DNA from: DATIXJ01 sp963714795
GTDB taxonomy: Bacteria; Bacteroidota; Ignavibacteria; UBA10030; SZUA-254
Assembly: GCA_963714795.1 (NCBI GenBank)
Contig: CAVQPS010000009.1
Span: 558,001 to 622,000, forward strand
Direction: 5' to 3'
DNA length: 64,000 nucleotides
This document shows positions 35,475-44,160 of this stretch, in pieces. The notes below the pieces were generated by a model. The model saw only the letters and a program-made list of their open reading frames with translations, had not been told where the DNA came from and ran no database searches. The position numbers and the translations under genes were made by a program. Each line of letters starts with the position of its first letter. The first letter of the stretch is position 1.

Positions 35475-38084
35475 ATGATATCACTCATATCCAATCCTCT
35501 GAAAAAATCAACGGGCGGTATACAGATTTCTCCGTTGTTGGCCGAAGCTGCCCGCGCAGAAACGCATGATGTGCTGACGAAGCTCGGAAGCTCTGCGCAG
35601 GGATTATCCGAGTCCGAAGCGGAAGCGCGCATCGCAACGTACGGTGTGAATGAAGTTGCCCAAGAAGTAAAACATGGCTGGGTCTATCGCCTGATGACAA
35701 CGTTCCGCAATCCGCTTGTCATCCTTCTCGGTGCGTTGGCAACGATTTCCTTTTTGACGGATGACGTTACCGGTGGAATCGTGATGTGCCTGATGGTGGT
35801 TCTCGGAGTCATGCTCAGATTTATTCAGGAGAACCGTGCCGACTCTGCGGCGGCACAACTCAAGGCGATGATTAAAGTTACGGCGACAGTTATCCGCGAT
35901 GGACAACCCAAAGAAATACCGCTCAAGGAATTGGTGCCGGGTGATGTCGTGAAACTTTCTGCCGGTGATATGATCCCGGCGGACATTCGCGTGATCTCAT
36001 CGAAAGATTTGTTCCTTATTCAGGCGACGCTGACGGGAGAGTCGTTGCCGATTGAAAAATTCGATGCGCGGGAAACACGCGAAAATATTTCACCGCTCGA
36101 ATTTTCCAATATCTGTTTTCTCGGTACCAGCGTGGAAAGCGGAACGGCGCTCGCCGTCGTTGTCACGTCCGGGCGGCAAACATATTTCGGCAGTATGGCG
36201 GGGAGTATTGCGGGTCAGCAAATTGAGACGAGCTTCGACAAAGGCATCAAACGTTTTACATGGCTGATGATTCAATTTATGATCGTGATGGTTCCGCTGG
36301 TCTTTGTCATCAACGGGCTGACGAAGGGGAATTGGGGCGAAGCATTTTTCTTTGCCCTTGCCGTGGCGGTCGGATTGACGCCGGAAATGCTGCCGATGAT
36401 CGTATCGGTCAGTCTTTCGAAAGGCGCTATTCTGATGTCGCGGAAGAAAGTGATCGTGAAGCGGCTGAATTCCATTCAGAATTTCGGAGCAATGGATGTC
36501 CTCTGTACCGATAAAACCGGTACGCTGACGATGGATCATGTCGTTCTGGAACGGCATTGTGATGTCGTTCGCAAAGAAGATGAGCTGGTATTATTGGATG
36601 CATGTCTCATCAGTCACTTCCAAACCGGATTGAAGAACGTTCTGGATCGTGCGATTCTTGATTATCGTGATAAAGCATTCGAACAGGTGAGCATCGAGCA
36701 GTATAAAAAAGTCGATGAGATTCCGTTCGATTTTTCGCGGCGAATGATGTCCGTTGTGGTGGAGCAGCCCGGCGGAGTACACCGCCTGCTGACAAAAGGG
36801 GCTCCGGAAGAAATTTTCCGGCGATGCACGCGCTTTGAATTGGAAGAAGAAGTTCTGCCGATGGATCCGATTCTCATTCAGGATTTGCGCGACGAGTATG
36901 AACGTTTGAGCGCCGACGGTTTCCGCGTGCTTGCCGTTGCCTACAGAGATCTTGAGAGCCGTCCTGCCTATTCGAAAGATGATGAGAGCGACCTGGTGTT
37001 GAAAGGGTATGTTGCATTTCTCGATCCGCCGAAAGAAAGCGCCGGACCGGCAATTGCCGCCCTGCAAAAACACGGCGTGGTTGTAAAAATTCTTACCGGG
37101 GATAACGATCTCGTCAGTAAAAAAGTTTGTCACGAAGTCGGCCTTTCCACCGATCATCTCGTGCTCGGGACGGATATCGACAAAATGTCGGATGCAGAAT
37201 TGCTCGAGTCGGCAGAAACAACGACTATTTTTGCACGATTATCACCGGCACACAAACAACGTATCATTCAGGTGTTGCGTGCGAAAGGGCATGTTGTCGG
37301 CTTCATGGGAGACGGCATTAACGATGCCCCTGCTTTGCGCGCGGCAGATGTCGGCATTTCCGTCGATTCCGCAGTTGATATCGCGAAGGAATCTGCCGAC
37401 GTTATTCTGCTCGAGAAAAGTTTGATGGTTCTGGAAGAAGGAGTTCTCGAAGGACGCAAAGTGTTTGCCAATATTGTCAAATACGTGCGGATGGGTGCGA
37501 GTTCCAATTTCGGCAACATGTTCAGCGTGTTGGGCGCGAGCGCTTTTCTTCCGTTCGTTCCGATGCGGCCGATTCAAATTCTTACGAATAATTTGTTATA
37601 CGATTTTTCTCAAGTTCCGATTCCCACCGATAATGTCGATCCCGAACGAATTGCCAAACCGCACCCGTGGTCAATGGATGCGATCCGGCGGTTTATTCTT
37701 TTTATCGGGCCAATCAGTTCAATATTTGATTACACGACATACTTCGTCATGTTGTACGTTTTCAAATGCTGGGATCCTTCGCGGGCATCCTTATTCCAAA
37801 CCGGTTGGTTCGTCGAATCGCTGATGACACAGACACTCATCATTCATATTATACGAACGAATAAAATTCCGTTTATACAGAGCATGCCGAGTGTTCCTCT
37901 CGTTTTAACCTCGGGTATTATTATGGCGTTGGGCATGTGGCTCCCGTACTCCGGGTTAGCGTCGTCGCTCGGCTTTACAGAACTTCCGATATTGTACTGG
38001 CCCATTTTGCTGGTCACACTTCTCTGTTATATTTCGCTGACGCAATTTGTTAAAATGTGGCTTATCAAAAAAACGTGGATATGA
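35475..38084 (+). CDS. MgtA/MgtB-type P-type ATPase (probable Mg2+ importer)
   Basis: 869 residues, P3B-type. An N-terminal cation-ATPase domain is followed by TM pairs, the actuator motif TLTGESLPIEK and LTPEMLPMIVSVSLSKGA. The phosphorylation site is CTDKTGTLTMDHV, with Asp346. Further on come MMSVVVEQ, the LTKGAPEEI nucleotide-binding region and GFMGDGINDAPALRAADVGI. The LTPEMLPM and KRLNSIQNFGAMDVLCTDKT context is typical of magnesium importers of the MgtA class. No leader resembling an Mg-sensing riboswitch is visible in the 89 bases upstream. Confidence 0.88.
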   Translation: MISLISNPLKKSTGGIQISPLLAEAARAETHDVLTKLGSSAQGLSESEAEARIATYGVNEVAQEVKHGWVYRLMTTFRNPLVILLGALATISFLTDDVTGGIVMCLMVVLGVMLRFIQENRADSAAAQLKAMIKVTATVIRDGQPKEIPLKELVPGDVVKLSAGDMIPADIRVISSKDLFLIQATLTGESLPIEKFDARETRENISPLEFSNICFLGTSVESGTALAVVVTSGRQTYFGSMAGSIAGQQIETSFDKGIKRFTWLMIQFMIVMVPLVFVINGLTKGNWGEAFFFALAVAVGLTPEMLPMIVSVSLSKGAILMSRKKVIVKRLNSIQNFGAMDVLCTDKTGTLTMDHVVLERHCDVVRKEDELVLLDACLISHFQTGLKNVLDRAILDYRDKAFEQVSIEQYKKVDEIPFDFSRRMMSVVVEQPGGVHRLLTKGAPEEIFRRCTRFELEEEVLPMDPILIQDLRDEYERLSADGFRVLAVAYRDLESRPAYSKDDESDLVLKGYVAFLDPPKESAGPAIAALQKHGVVVKILTGDNDLVSKKVCHEVGLSTDHLVLGTDIDKMSDAELLESAETTTIFARLSPAHKQRIIQVLRAKGHVVGFMGDGINDAPALRAADVGISVDSAVDIAKESADVILLEKSLMVLEEGVLEGRKVFANIVKYVRMGASSNFGNMFSVLGASAFLPFVPMRPIQILTNNLLYDFSQVPIPTDNVDPERIAKPHPWSMDAIRRFILFIGPISSIFDYTTYFVMLYVFKCWDPSRASLFQTGWFVESLMTQTLIIHIIRTNKIPFIQSMPSVPLVLTSGIIMALGMWLPYSGLASSLGFTELPILYWPILLVTLLCYISLTQFVKMWLIKKTWI

Positions 38085-38161
38085 TCCGGACCGATGTCGA
38101 TCGTTTGTCGGTTTCGTATGGTAGTTCAACTCTCTGTCATTATTGAAAGAATTTCGATTTT

Positions 38162-39085
38162 GTGAGCAATACCCCCACGTTCCGTCAGTGCCTGCGCCCC
38201 GTTGATGTGCTTGTCATTGCGTTTGCCGTGTTGCTTTGTTTCATCAATCTTTTTTCGATGGGACTGATTCATGACTGGGCTATTCTCATCGGCATCAACA
38301 TTTTTTTCTGTTTCGGAATTGCAATTATTTCCTATCTTTCCGAAACGCGCACATCCAAATTGATTCGTGCAATTCACAATTGGTATCCGGTTCCGACGAT
38401 TTTTCTCGTCTTCAAAGAAATGTATGTCATCATCCAATCGATCGCCCATCCGGATTGGGATCCGTTACTGATCAGGATCGATCACGGCATGTTCGGCGCC
38501 GACCCGACTGTCTGGCTCGGGATGCATGCTTCGCCGGTGCTGACGGAAATTCTTCAAATTGCGTACGTGAGTTATTATTTCATCATGCTCACTGTCGGTA
38601 TCGAATTGTTTTTAAGAAATGAGCGAGAGAAATTTTCGTATATAGTTTTTGTTATCGTCTACGGTTTTTTTCTTTCCTATCTCGGCTACCTCGCTGTTCC
38701 CGCCGTTGGTCCGCGATTTACATTGCATGATTTTTCCGCGTTGAAGAGCGATCTTCCCGGCGTATGGCTGACGAACGGACTTCGCGACTTCATCGATGCG
38801 GGTGAATCGATTCCGAATAATGTTTCGAACGCGATCGTGTATGCACAGCGGGATGCGTTTCCCAGCGGTCATACCGAAATGACGCTGATCTCGGTGTATC
38901 TTGCATTTCACTACAAATTAAAATCCCGGTGGATACTGCTTCTTTTCGGAACATTGCTCATCATCAGTACTGTCTACCTCCGGTATCATTACGTGATCGA
39001 TGTGATCGGCGGAACGGTGTTCATGCTGTTCACGGTGTGGACTGCGCCGAAATTGTCCGCGTGGTGGGAAAAAATCCGCGGGTAA
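38162..39085 (+). CDS. PAP2-superfamily membrane phosphatase/phosphotransferase
   Basis: 307 residues from a GTG start, six or so membrane helices. The phosphatase motifs are PAVGPR (about 179-184), FPSGHTEMTL (about 238-247) and RYHYVIDVIGG (about 279-289), with the His of the second and third as nucleophile and acid pair. The layout resembles the PAP2_3 or inositol-phosphorylceramide synthase-like branch, which handles lipid phosphates such as phosphatidate or undecaprenyl diphosphate. The next gene encodes a PlsC-type acyltransferase, so a part in phospholipid synthesis or remodelling is plausible. Confidence 0.8.
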   Translation: MSNTPTFRQCLRPVDVLVIAFAVLLCFINLFSMGLIHDWAILIGINIFFCFGIAIISYLSETRTSKLIRAIHNWYPVPTIFLVFKEMYVIIQSIAHPDWDPLLIRIDHGMFGADPTVWLGMHASPVLTEILQIAYVSYYFIMLTVGIELFLRNEREKFSYIVFVIVYGFFLSYLGYLAVPAVGPRFTLHDFSALKSDLPGVWLTNGLRDFIDAGESIPNNVSNAIVYAQRDAFPSGHTEMTLISVYLAFHYKLKSRWILLLFGTLLIISTVYLRYHYVIDVIGGTVFMLFTVWTAPKLSAWWEKIRG

Positions 39086-39168
39086 GATCACACAGCGCTC
39101 TTGCATTTCACTCACTCATTTCGTATTTTTTATAAACCACGATGTAGTTCACTCAACAGAGGAGTCGT

Positions 39169-39270
39169 ATGGCGCCGATGTCGTACAATTCGGGATTGTT
39201 GCTGAATCGTATGCCGTACTCTCTTCCGGATTCTCCCGTAGAATCCTGCAATGATTTCCCTGCTCGATGA
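39169..39270 (+). CDS. 33-residue leader ORF overlapping the plsC start
   Basis: An ATG with a strong RBS (AGAGGAG, 5-base spacing) opens a 33-codon ORF beginning MAPMSYNSGLLLNRMPYSL. It ends in CGATGA, so that its stop overlaps the plsC ATG (ATGA). plsC itself has no good RBS of its own. This suggests translational coupling, and the small protein may be only a leader. There is no recognisable domain and no membrane helix. Confidence 0.45.
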   Translation: MAPMSYNSGLLLNRMPYSLPDSPVESCNDFPAR

Positions 39271-39983
39271 TCGTCTCCATTTTTAAAATAATTCTTATTG
39301 TCGTGTATACGATTCTGATTTCGACGATGGAATTATTAATTACGCCATTCCTCCGGACAGGAAATTTGTATCATGCATTGGCGAAACTTCATGCACGCGG
39401 GGTGCTTGCGATGAGCGGGGTGAAACTTGAGGTTGAAGGTCTTGAACGCGTGGATTTTTCGCGGGGATATATTTATGTATCGAATCATGCAAGTTACTTT
39501 GATATTCCCGCCGTCATCGCCGGCATTCCCGATCAGATCCGGATCGTGTATAAAAAAGAATTGGAAAAAATTCCAATTTTCGGGTGGGGATTGAAATACG
39601 GAAAAACCTATATCGGCATCAATCGCGGCAAGGGACAAGATGCCATCCAAAGTCTGGATGAAGCGGCAGATAAGATCCGGAACGGTGCTTCGGTGATTTT
39701 GTTTGCGGAAGGCACGCGTACGCCGGACGGAAACTTACAGCCGTTTAAGCGCGGTCCGTTTAATCTTGCGGTAAAAGCGCAGGCGCCGGTTGTGCCGGTA
39801 GCTATTCAGGGAAGCCGTGCCGTGTTGCCGAAAGATTCCTGGCGCATTCGTCCGGGAACGATCAAGCTGATACTGTCGGAACCGATCGATTCCCCGAAAC
39901 CGAACGGCAAAGAAAGTGAATTCGGTTTGCGGGATAAAGTGCACGAAATTATTCAGAATAATTTGAGAGGCAGGCAACCATAA
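39267..39983 (+). CDS. plsC: 1-acyl-glycerol-3-phosphate acyltransferase (PlsC family)
   Basis: 238 residues with an N-terminal membrane helix (about 2-22). The acyltransferase motif I is NHASYFD (His-x4-Asp, about 73-79). Motif III is EGTRTPDG and the later motif is APVVPVAIQGS. It acylates lysophosphatidate to phosphatidate at the inner membrane. Several plsC-like paralogues usually exist, so the exact acceptor is inferred. It follows a PAP2 gene and is coupled to the 33-codon leader ORF. Confidence 0.88.
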   Translation: MIVSIFKIILIVVYTILISTMELLITPFLRTGNLYHALAKLHARGVLAMSGVKLEVEGLERVDFSRGYIYVSNHASYFDIPAVIAGIPDQIRIVYKKELEKIPIFGWGLKYGKTYIGINRGKGQDAIQSLDEAADKIRNGASVILFAEGTRTPDGNLQPFKRGPFNLAVKAQAPVVPVAIQGSRAVLPKDSWRIRPGTIKLILSEPIDSPKPNGKESEFGLRDKVHEIIQNNLRGRQP

Positions 39984-39987
39984 CGAT

Positions 39988-40281
39988 ATGTCGATCACCA
40001 TTCAGGATGTTGAACAGATCGCCAAGCTTGCACGTCTGGAATTTACGCGTGAGGAAAAAGAAAAACTGACGCATCAAATGAATCAGATTTTGACATACAT
40101 GGAAAAGCTGAACGAAGTCGATACAACAAATGTCGAACCGTTATCCCATGTCATCGAGCTCAATAATGTCTTTCGTGAAGATGTCGTACGGCCGTCATCG
40201 TCCCGTCAGGAAATGTTACAGAATGCACCGGATCATACCGAAGAATTTTTTAAAGTTCCTAAAGTGATCGGATCGCAATAA
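39988..40281 (+). CDS. gatC: Asp/Glu-tRNA amidotransferase subunit C
   Basis: 97 residues, full length. DVEQIAKLARLEFTREEKEKL and MNQILTYMEKLNEVDTTNVE match GatC, followed by the PLSHVIELNNVFREDVVR belt region. GatC holds together the GatA amidase and GatB kinase that convert Glu-tRNA-Gln and Asp-tRNA-Asn. Neither gatA nor gatB is in the window. It lies 4 bases after plsC and directly abuts kdsB (TAA then ATG). Confidence 0.93.
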   Translation: MSITIQDVEQIAKLARLEFTREEKEKLTHQMNQILTYMEKLNEVDTTNVEPLSHVIELNNVFREDVVRPSSSRQEMLQNAPDHTEEFFKVPKVIGSQ

Positions 40282-41058
40282 ATGAAATCGGAAAAACCAT
40301 ATATCGTGGGAATAATTCCGGCACGGTACGGATCGACACGATTGGCGGCAAAACCGCTCGTCGATTTGTGCGGCAAGCCGATGATTCAACATGTCTGTGA
40401 ACGCGCGTCTCAAGCGGCTTTGCTGGATGAAGTCATTGTTGCTACCGATGACGATAGAATCATTACTGCCGTGAGAAATTTCGGCGGCAATGCAATAATG
40501 ACCCCGGCAAGTTTACGTTCCGGAACCGACCGTATCGCATTTGTAGCAAAGGAGTTACGGGAAGCCGATATCATCGTCAACATTCAGGGTGATGAGCCGC
40601 TCATCGTCCCGGCAATGATCGACGAAGCGGTACGTCCGTTGATGAACGACGCGTCGATTGTTGCCGGAACAATTGTGAAAAAGATCGGACAGGCGGAAGA
40701 AATTTCAAATCCGAATGTTGTGAAAGTCGTTCTTGATGATGAAAATAATGCGCTCTATTTTTCCCGGTCTCCGATTCCGTATATGCGGGATAATAATTCG
40801 GTCGAATCGTGGTACCGGCATCACACATACTTCAAACATTTCGGTTTGTATGTTTTTCGCCGGGAATTTTTATTGAAATTTGCTCAATGGGATGAATCGA
40901 AATTGGAAAAGACAGAGAAGCTTGAACAACTCCGTATTCTCGAACATGGGTTTAAAATTAAAGCAACGATAACAGAACATGACAGTATCCCGATTGATAC
41001 GGCAGAAGATGCTGAAAAAGTTCGTACGATTCTTCAACAACAAAAAAAGAAATATTAA
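40282..41058 (+). CDS. kdsB: CMP-KDO synthetase (3-deoxy-manno-octulosonate cytidylyltransferase)
   Basis: 258 residues. The nucleotide-binding start is IIPARYGSTRLAAKPLVD (10-27), followed by VIVATDDDRI, SGTDRIAFVAKEL and NIQGDEPLI. YFSRSPIPYMR is the substrate-binding part. It activates KDO with CTP for LPS inner-core synthesis, confirming an LPS-type outer membrane. CTP synthase (pyrG) lies two genes downstream and provides its co-substrate. Confidence 0.95.
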   Translation: MKSEKPYIVGIIPARYGSTRLAAKPLVDLCGKPMIQHVCERASQAALLDEVIVATDDDRIITAVRNFGGNAIMTPASLRSGTDRIAFVAKELREADIIVNIQGDEPLIVPAMIDEAVRPLMNDASIVAGTIVKKIGQAEEISNPNVVKVVLDDENNALYFSRSPIPYMRDNNSVESWYRHHTYFKHFGLYVFRREFLLKFAQWDESKLEKTEKLEQLRILEHGFKIKATITEHDSIPIDTAEDAEKVRTILQQQKKKY

Positions 41059-41060
41059 CC

Positions 41061-41672
41061 ATGAATAATGATCGTCAACAATCACTCTGGGGACCGTTGC
41101 GAAAGACATTCGGACGCGGGCTTGCAGTTATCGTTCCGGTCGTTATCACCGTGTGGGTTTTGAACGGTCTTTTTAATGTTGTCGACGGCATCATTTCGCC
41201 GATATTCGATCGCGCACTGGGGCAGCATATTCCGGGGCTTGGTTTCATTTCCATGGTCGTCCTGATTTTTCTTGTCGGTATTCTCTCCCGGAATCTGATC
41301 GGCCGGGCAATGGGCTCCGCCTTTGAACGCATCATTTATTCCATCCCGCTGGCGAGAACGATTTATAGCACGATGAAAGATCTGATGCAAATCGGTGGAA
41401 AGGGTAAATCGTTTCGTCAGGTTGTGATTATCGAATATCCGCGGCAGGGATTGTGGACAATCGGGTTTGTGACCAACGAAATTGTCGTTGGCACGACCAA
41501 TCCCGTGGAGACAATCAGTGTGTACATTCCGAATCCGCCCAACCCGACATCCGGCATGCTCGTGCTGGTCCCGCGCGGCAGCGCGCGCGTTCTCGATATG
41601 TCTGTAGAAGACGGATTGAAGCTGGTGCTGTCCGGCGGCATCGTTACATCCGGAATATTAGCCATTAAATAG
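41061..41672 (+). CDS. DUF502 membrane protein
   Basis: 203 residues. Two membrane helices (about 19-40 and 60-80: GLAVIVPVVITVWVLNGLF, GLGFISMVVLIFLVGILSRN) are followed by a soluble domain with SIPLARTIYSTMKDLMQ, FRQVVIIEYPRQGLWTIGFV, PNPPNPTSGMLVLVPRGS and DMSVEDGLKLVLSGGIVT. All are characteristic of DUF502, a widespread inner-membrane family of unknown role. It sits 2 bases after kdsB and 8 before pyrG. Confidence 0.88.
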   Translation: MNNDRQQSLWGPLRKTFGRGLAVIVPVVITVWVLNGLFNVVDGIISPIFDRALGQHIPGLGFISMVVLIFLVGILSRNLIGRAMGSAFERIIYSIPLARTIYSTMKDLMQIGGKGKSFRQVVIIEYPRQGLWTIGFVTNEIVVGTTNPVETISVYIPNPPNPTSGMLVLVPRGSARVLDMSVEDGLKLVLSGGIVTSGILAIK

Positions 41673-41680
41673 GAGAGGCA

Positions 41681-43312
41681 ATGGTAGAGCGAAATAAAGT
41701 CAAATATATTTTTATCACCGGCGGCGTCATCTCTTCGCTGGGCAAGGGCATTGCTGCCGCATCGATCGGGCTCTTGCTGACATCGCGCGGGCTTCGGGTA
41801 ACAATACAAAAATTCGATCCATATCTCAACGTTGACCCCGGCACGATGAATCCCTTTCAGCATGGCGAAGTGTATGTTACCGACGACGGCGCGGAAACCG
41901 ACCTCGATCTCGGACATTACGAGCGATTTCTTGGCGTCAACATGACGAAAAACAACAGCGCGACAACCGGACAGGTATATTTCGAAGTCATCAATAAAGA
42001 GCGCCGAGGAGATTATCTCGGAGCGACCGTGCAAGTCATTCCGCATATCACCGACGAGATCAAACGGCGATTTGAAATTCTTGCGAAATCCGGCGAGTAC
42101 GATGTGATCATCACGGAAATCGGCGGTACCGTCGGCGACATCGAGAGTCTGCCGTTTCTGGAAGCCATGCGTCAGTTTATGTTTGCCAAAGGGAAAAAGA
42201 ACGCGATCAGTGTACATGTCACGCTTGTACCGTATATCAAGGCGGCCGGGGAAATCAAAACAAAGCCGACACAGCACAGTGTGAAAACCCTTCTGGAAAT
42301 CGGGATTCAGCCGGATATTTTGATTTGCCGGTCGGAAGCTCCGATATCAAAAGAGGTTCGGGAAAAAATTGCCCTGTTCACGAATGTTGAAGTTGAATCC
42401 GTGGTCGATGCACATGATGTTTCCACAATTTATCAGGTCCCGCTCCAATTTGCTGCGGAAGGAATCGACGGAATTATTCTTGATAAACTGGATTTGACAT
42501 GTCCGCGGCCGAATCTCAAGGAATGGAAAAAATTTGTCGATTCGGTGAAGAATCCGAAAGGAAATGTTACCATCGGGATCTGCGGAAAATATACCGATCA
42601 TCAGGATGCCTATAAGAGCATTGTGGAATCGTTTATTCATGCCGGCGCGGCAAATAATGTCAAGATCGATCTCCAATGGATTCGCGCTGAAGACATCGAG
42701 CGCGACGGAGCTGAAAAATATATGAACGGCATTTCCGGGTTACTCGTTGCGCCGGGATTCGGTGAGCGGGGAATCGAGGGAAAGATTGCCGCTATTACCT
42801 ATGTTCGTGAGAACGATATTCCGTTTTTCGGAATCTGCCTTGGACTTCAGTGTGCCGTCGTCGAATTCGCACGCAATGTCTGTCATTTAAAAAATGCGAA
42901 CAGTACGGAATTCAAAAATACCGATCAGAATGTTATCGACATGATGATCGAACAGAAAAAAGTTTCTGCCTACGGCGGAACGATGCGGCTCGGATCGTAT
43001 TCGTGCAAAATTTCCAAAGGAACAAAAACGTACAAAGCATACAAGAAAGAACTGGTGCATGAACGGCACCGGCACCGGTATGAAGTCAACGATGCATTTC
43101 GTGCCATTCTTGAAGACCACGGGATGGTTGTCAGCGGCGTATGCCCGAAAAATAACCTTATCGAAATCATCGAACTTCCCGGCCATTCGTGGTTTGTTGC
43201 CGGACAATTTCATCCTGAGCTTCGTTCACGGGCAACCGATCCGCATCCGCTCTTCCGCGATTTCGTAAAAGCTTCCATGGAATACAAAGAACGAAAGAAG
43301 CATTTGGATTGA
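41681..43312 (+). CDS. pyrG: CTP synthase
   Basis: 543 residues, full length. The synthetase domain starts KYIFITGGVISSLGKGIAAA, with DPYLNVDPGTMNPFQHGEV and EIGGTVGDIESLPFLEA. The glutaminase domain (about 290-535) has the nucleophile in FGICLGLQCAV and a C-terminal His-Glu pair in QFHPELRSR. It makes CTP from UTP, ATP and glutamine. A strong RBS (TAGGAGAGG) precedes it. It ends the operon before the dcw cluster. Confidence 0.97.
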   Translation: MVERNKVKYIFITGGVISSLGKGIAAASIGLLLTSRGLRVTIQKFDPYLNVDPGTMNPFQHGEVYVTDDGAETDLDLGHYERFLGVNMTKNNSATTGQVYFEVINKERRGDYLGATVQVIPHITDEIKRRFEILAKSGEYDVIITEIGGTVGDIESLPFLEAMRQFMFAKGKKNAISVHVTLVPYIKAAGEIKTKPTQHSVKTLLEIGIQPDILICRSEAPISKEVREKIALFTNVEVESVVDAHDVSTIYQVPLQFAAEGIDGIILDKLDLTCPRPNLKEWKKFVDSVKNPKGNVTIGICGKYTDHQDAYKSIVESFIHAGAANNVKIDLQWIRAEDIERDGAEKYMNGISGLLVAPGFGERGIEGKIAAITYVRENDIPFFGICLGLQCAVVEFARNVCHLKNANSTEFKNTDQNVIDMMIEQKKVSAYGGTMRLGSYSCKISKGTKTYKAYKKELVHERHRHRYEVNDAFRAILEDHGMVVSGVCPKNNLIEIIELPGHSWFVAGQFHPELRSRATDPHPLFRDFVKASMEYKERKKHLD

Positions 43313-43566
43313 AGGGTAAAAGTTCTGCCGGCGGAGTTCTTTGGAGAACGGATTAACTAAAACCGGCATTATCTAATATGAAACAGATAAATCATCGGGA
43401 GCACCATCTTGTAATTATTTTTCGAATTTTATAAATTATTCAGTATTCCCCTCCTAAAAGCCACTTCATAAAAACCAGCAAAACAAGTAAAAAACGCACT
43501 TTTCTATTTAAAGATTTCACCCACCGATTTAAAAACACAAAAATGCCCCAAAATGTGCATTTTCAC
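43313..43566. other. Intergenic region before the dcw promoter
   Basis: About 250 AT-rich bases after pyrG with several A-runs. No gene is seen. The dcw promoter and MraZ operator follow it. Confidence 0.5.
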
Positions 43567-43594
43567 TTGACTTTCAACAAAAAAAGTCTAAATT
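43567..43594 (+). promoter_or_regulatory. Probable sigma70-like promoter of the dcw cluster
   Basis: TTGACT (43567-43572) and TAAATT (43589-43594) with 16 bases between. The MraZ repeats begin 13 bases after the -10 box, so a bound repressor would cover the start site. The -10 context CTAAATTTAA is shared with the promoter proposed at 4726. Confidence 0.6.
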
Positions 43595-43606
43595 TAAAAG
43601 TCACAG

Positions 43607-43630
43607 TGGGTAAAAGTGGGGAATTTTGGT
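43607..43630 (+). promoter_or_regulatory. MraZ operator: three TGGK repeats 10 bp apart
   Basis: TGGGT (43607), TGGGG (43617) and TGGTT (43627) are each separated by 5 bases, so the boxes repeat every 10 bp. MraZ of E. coli and other bacteria binds direct TGGGN repeats with 5-base spacers to repress its own operon. The match in motif, spacing and position just upstream of mraZ is close. The third box is one base off. Confidence 0.75.
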
Positions 43631-43662
43631 TTTTAAAATTTTGAACAATTTCGGTCGAAAAA

Positions 43663-44103
43663 ATGTCTTCGTTTAAAGGCTCATACACATATTCTGTCGA
43701 TGACAAAGGAAGAATAAATCTTCCCGCGAAGTTGCGGAAATACGTTTCTCCGGAAGCAAATGAAACGTTTGTTGTCACGCGCGGGTTCGAACAGTGTTTA
43801 TATGTATACCCGGCCGACGAGTGGAACAAGCTTGAACAAAATCTGAGAAACTTATCGAACTACGATGCGGAGCACCGGCGGTTTGTCCGGACACTTCTGG
43901 AACTTGCCTCCGAGGGACAACTGGACGCTCAGTCACGACTTTCTATTCCTCAGGAACTGCGTGAATATGCAAACATCCGGGAAGATGTTCGCATCATCGG
44001 TACGCTGGATAAAATTGAATTGTGGAATCCGAAAATATACGAAGAATATAAACGCTCGCAATCCGAACCGTACGAAAGCATCGCTGCAAAAGTGATGCGA
44101 TGA
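43663..44103 (+). CDS. mraZ: Transcriptional regulator MraZ
   Basis: 146 residues with two SpoVT/AbrB-like units. The first has GSYTYSVDDKGRINLPAKLR (about 5-24) and FVVTRGFEQCLYVYP. The second has EGQLDAQSRLSIPQELREY, with its own DxxxR type motif. MraZ forms a ring, binds TGGGN repeats and controls the dcw operon. The operator is visible 33 bases upstream. An 18-codon micro-ORF overlaps its stop. Confidence 0.95.
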   Translation: MSSFKGSYTYSVDDKGRINLPAKLRKYVSPEANETFVVTRGFEQCLYVYPADEWNKLEQNLRNLSNYDAEHRRFVRTLLELASEGQLDAQSRLSIPQELREYANIREDVRIIGTLDKIELWNPKIYEEYKRSQSEPYESIAAKVMR

Positions 44104-44156
44104 GCAATGATTGTCTCATTTCCAAAATGCCCGTTCTGTGTTCTTTCTGTTGTTGA
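44100..44156 (+). CDS. 18-codon micro-ORF bridging mraZ and rsmH
   Basis: Its ATG overlaps the mraZ stop (ATGA). It reads MSNDCLISKMPVLCSFCC and stops 4 bases before the rsmH ATG. rsmH has no visible Shine-Dalgarno sequence and an in-frame stop immediately before its ATG, so ribosomes may reach it by passing through this ORF. It may equally be chance. Confidence 0.25.
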   Translation: MSNDCLISKMPVLCSFCC

Positions 44157-44160
44157 TTAG

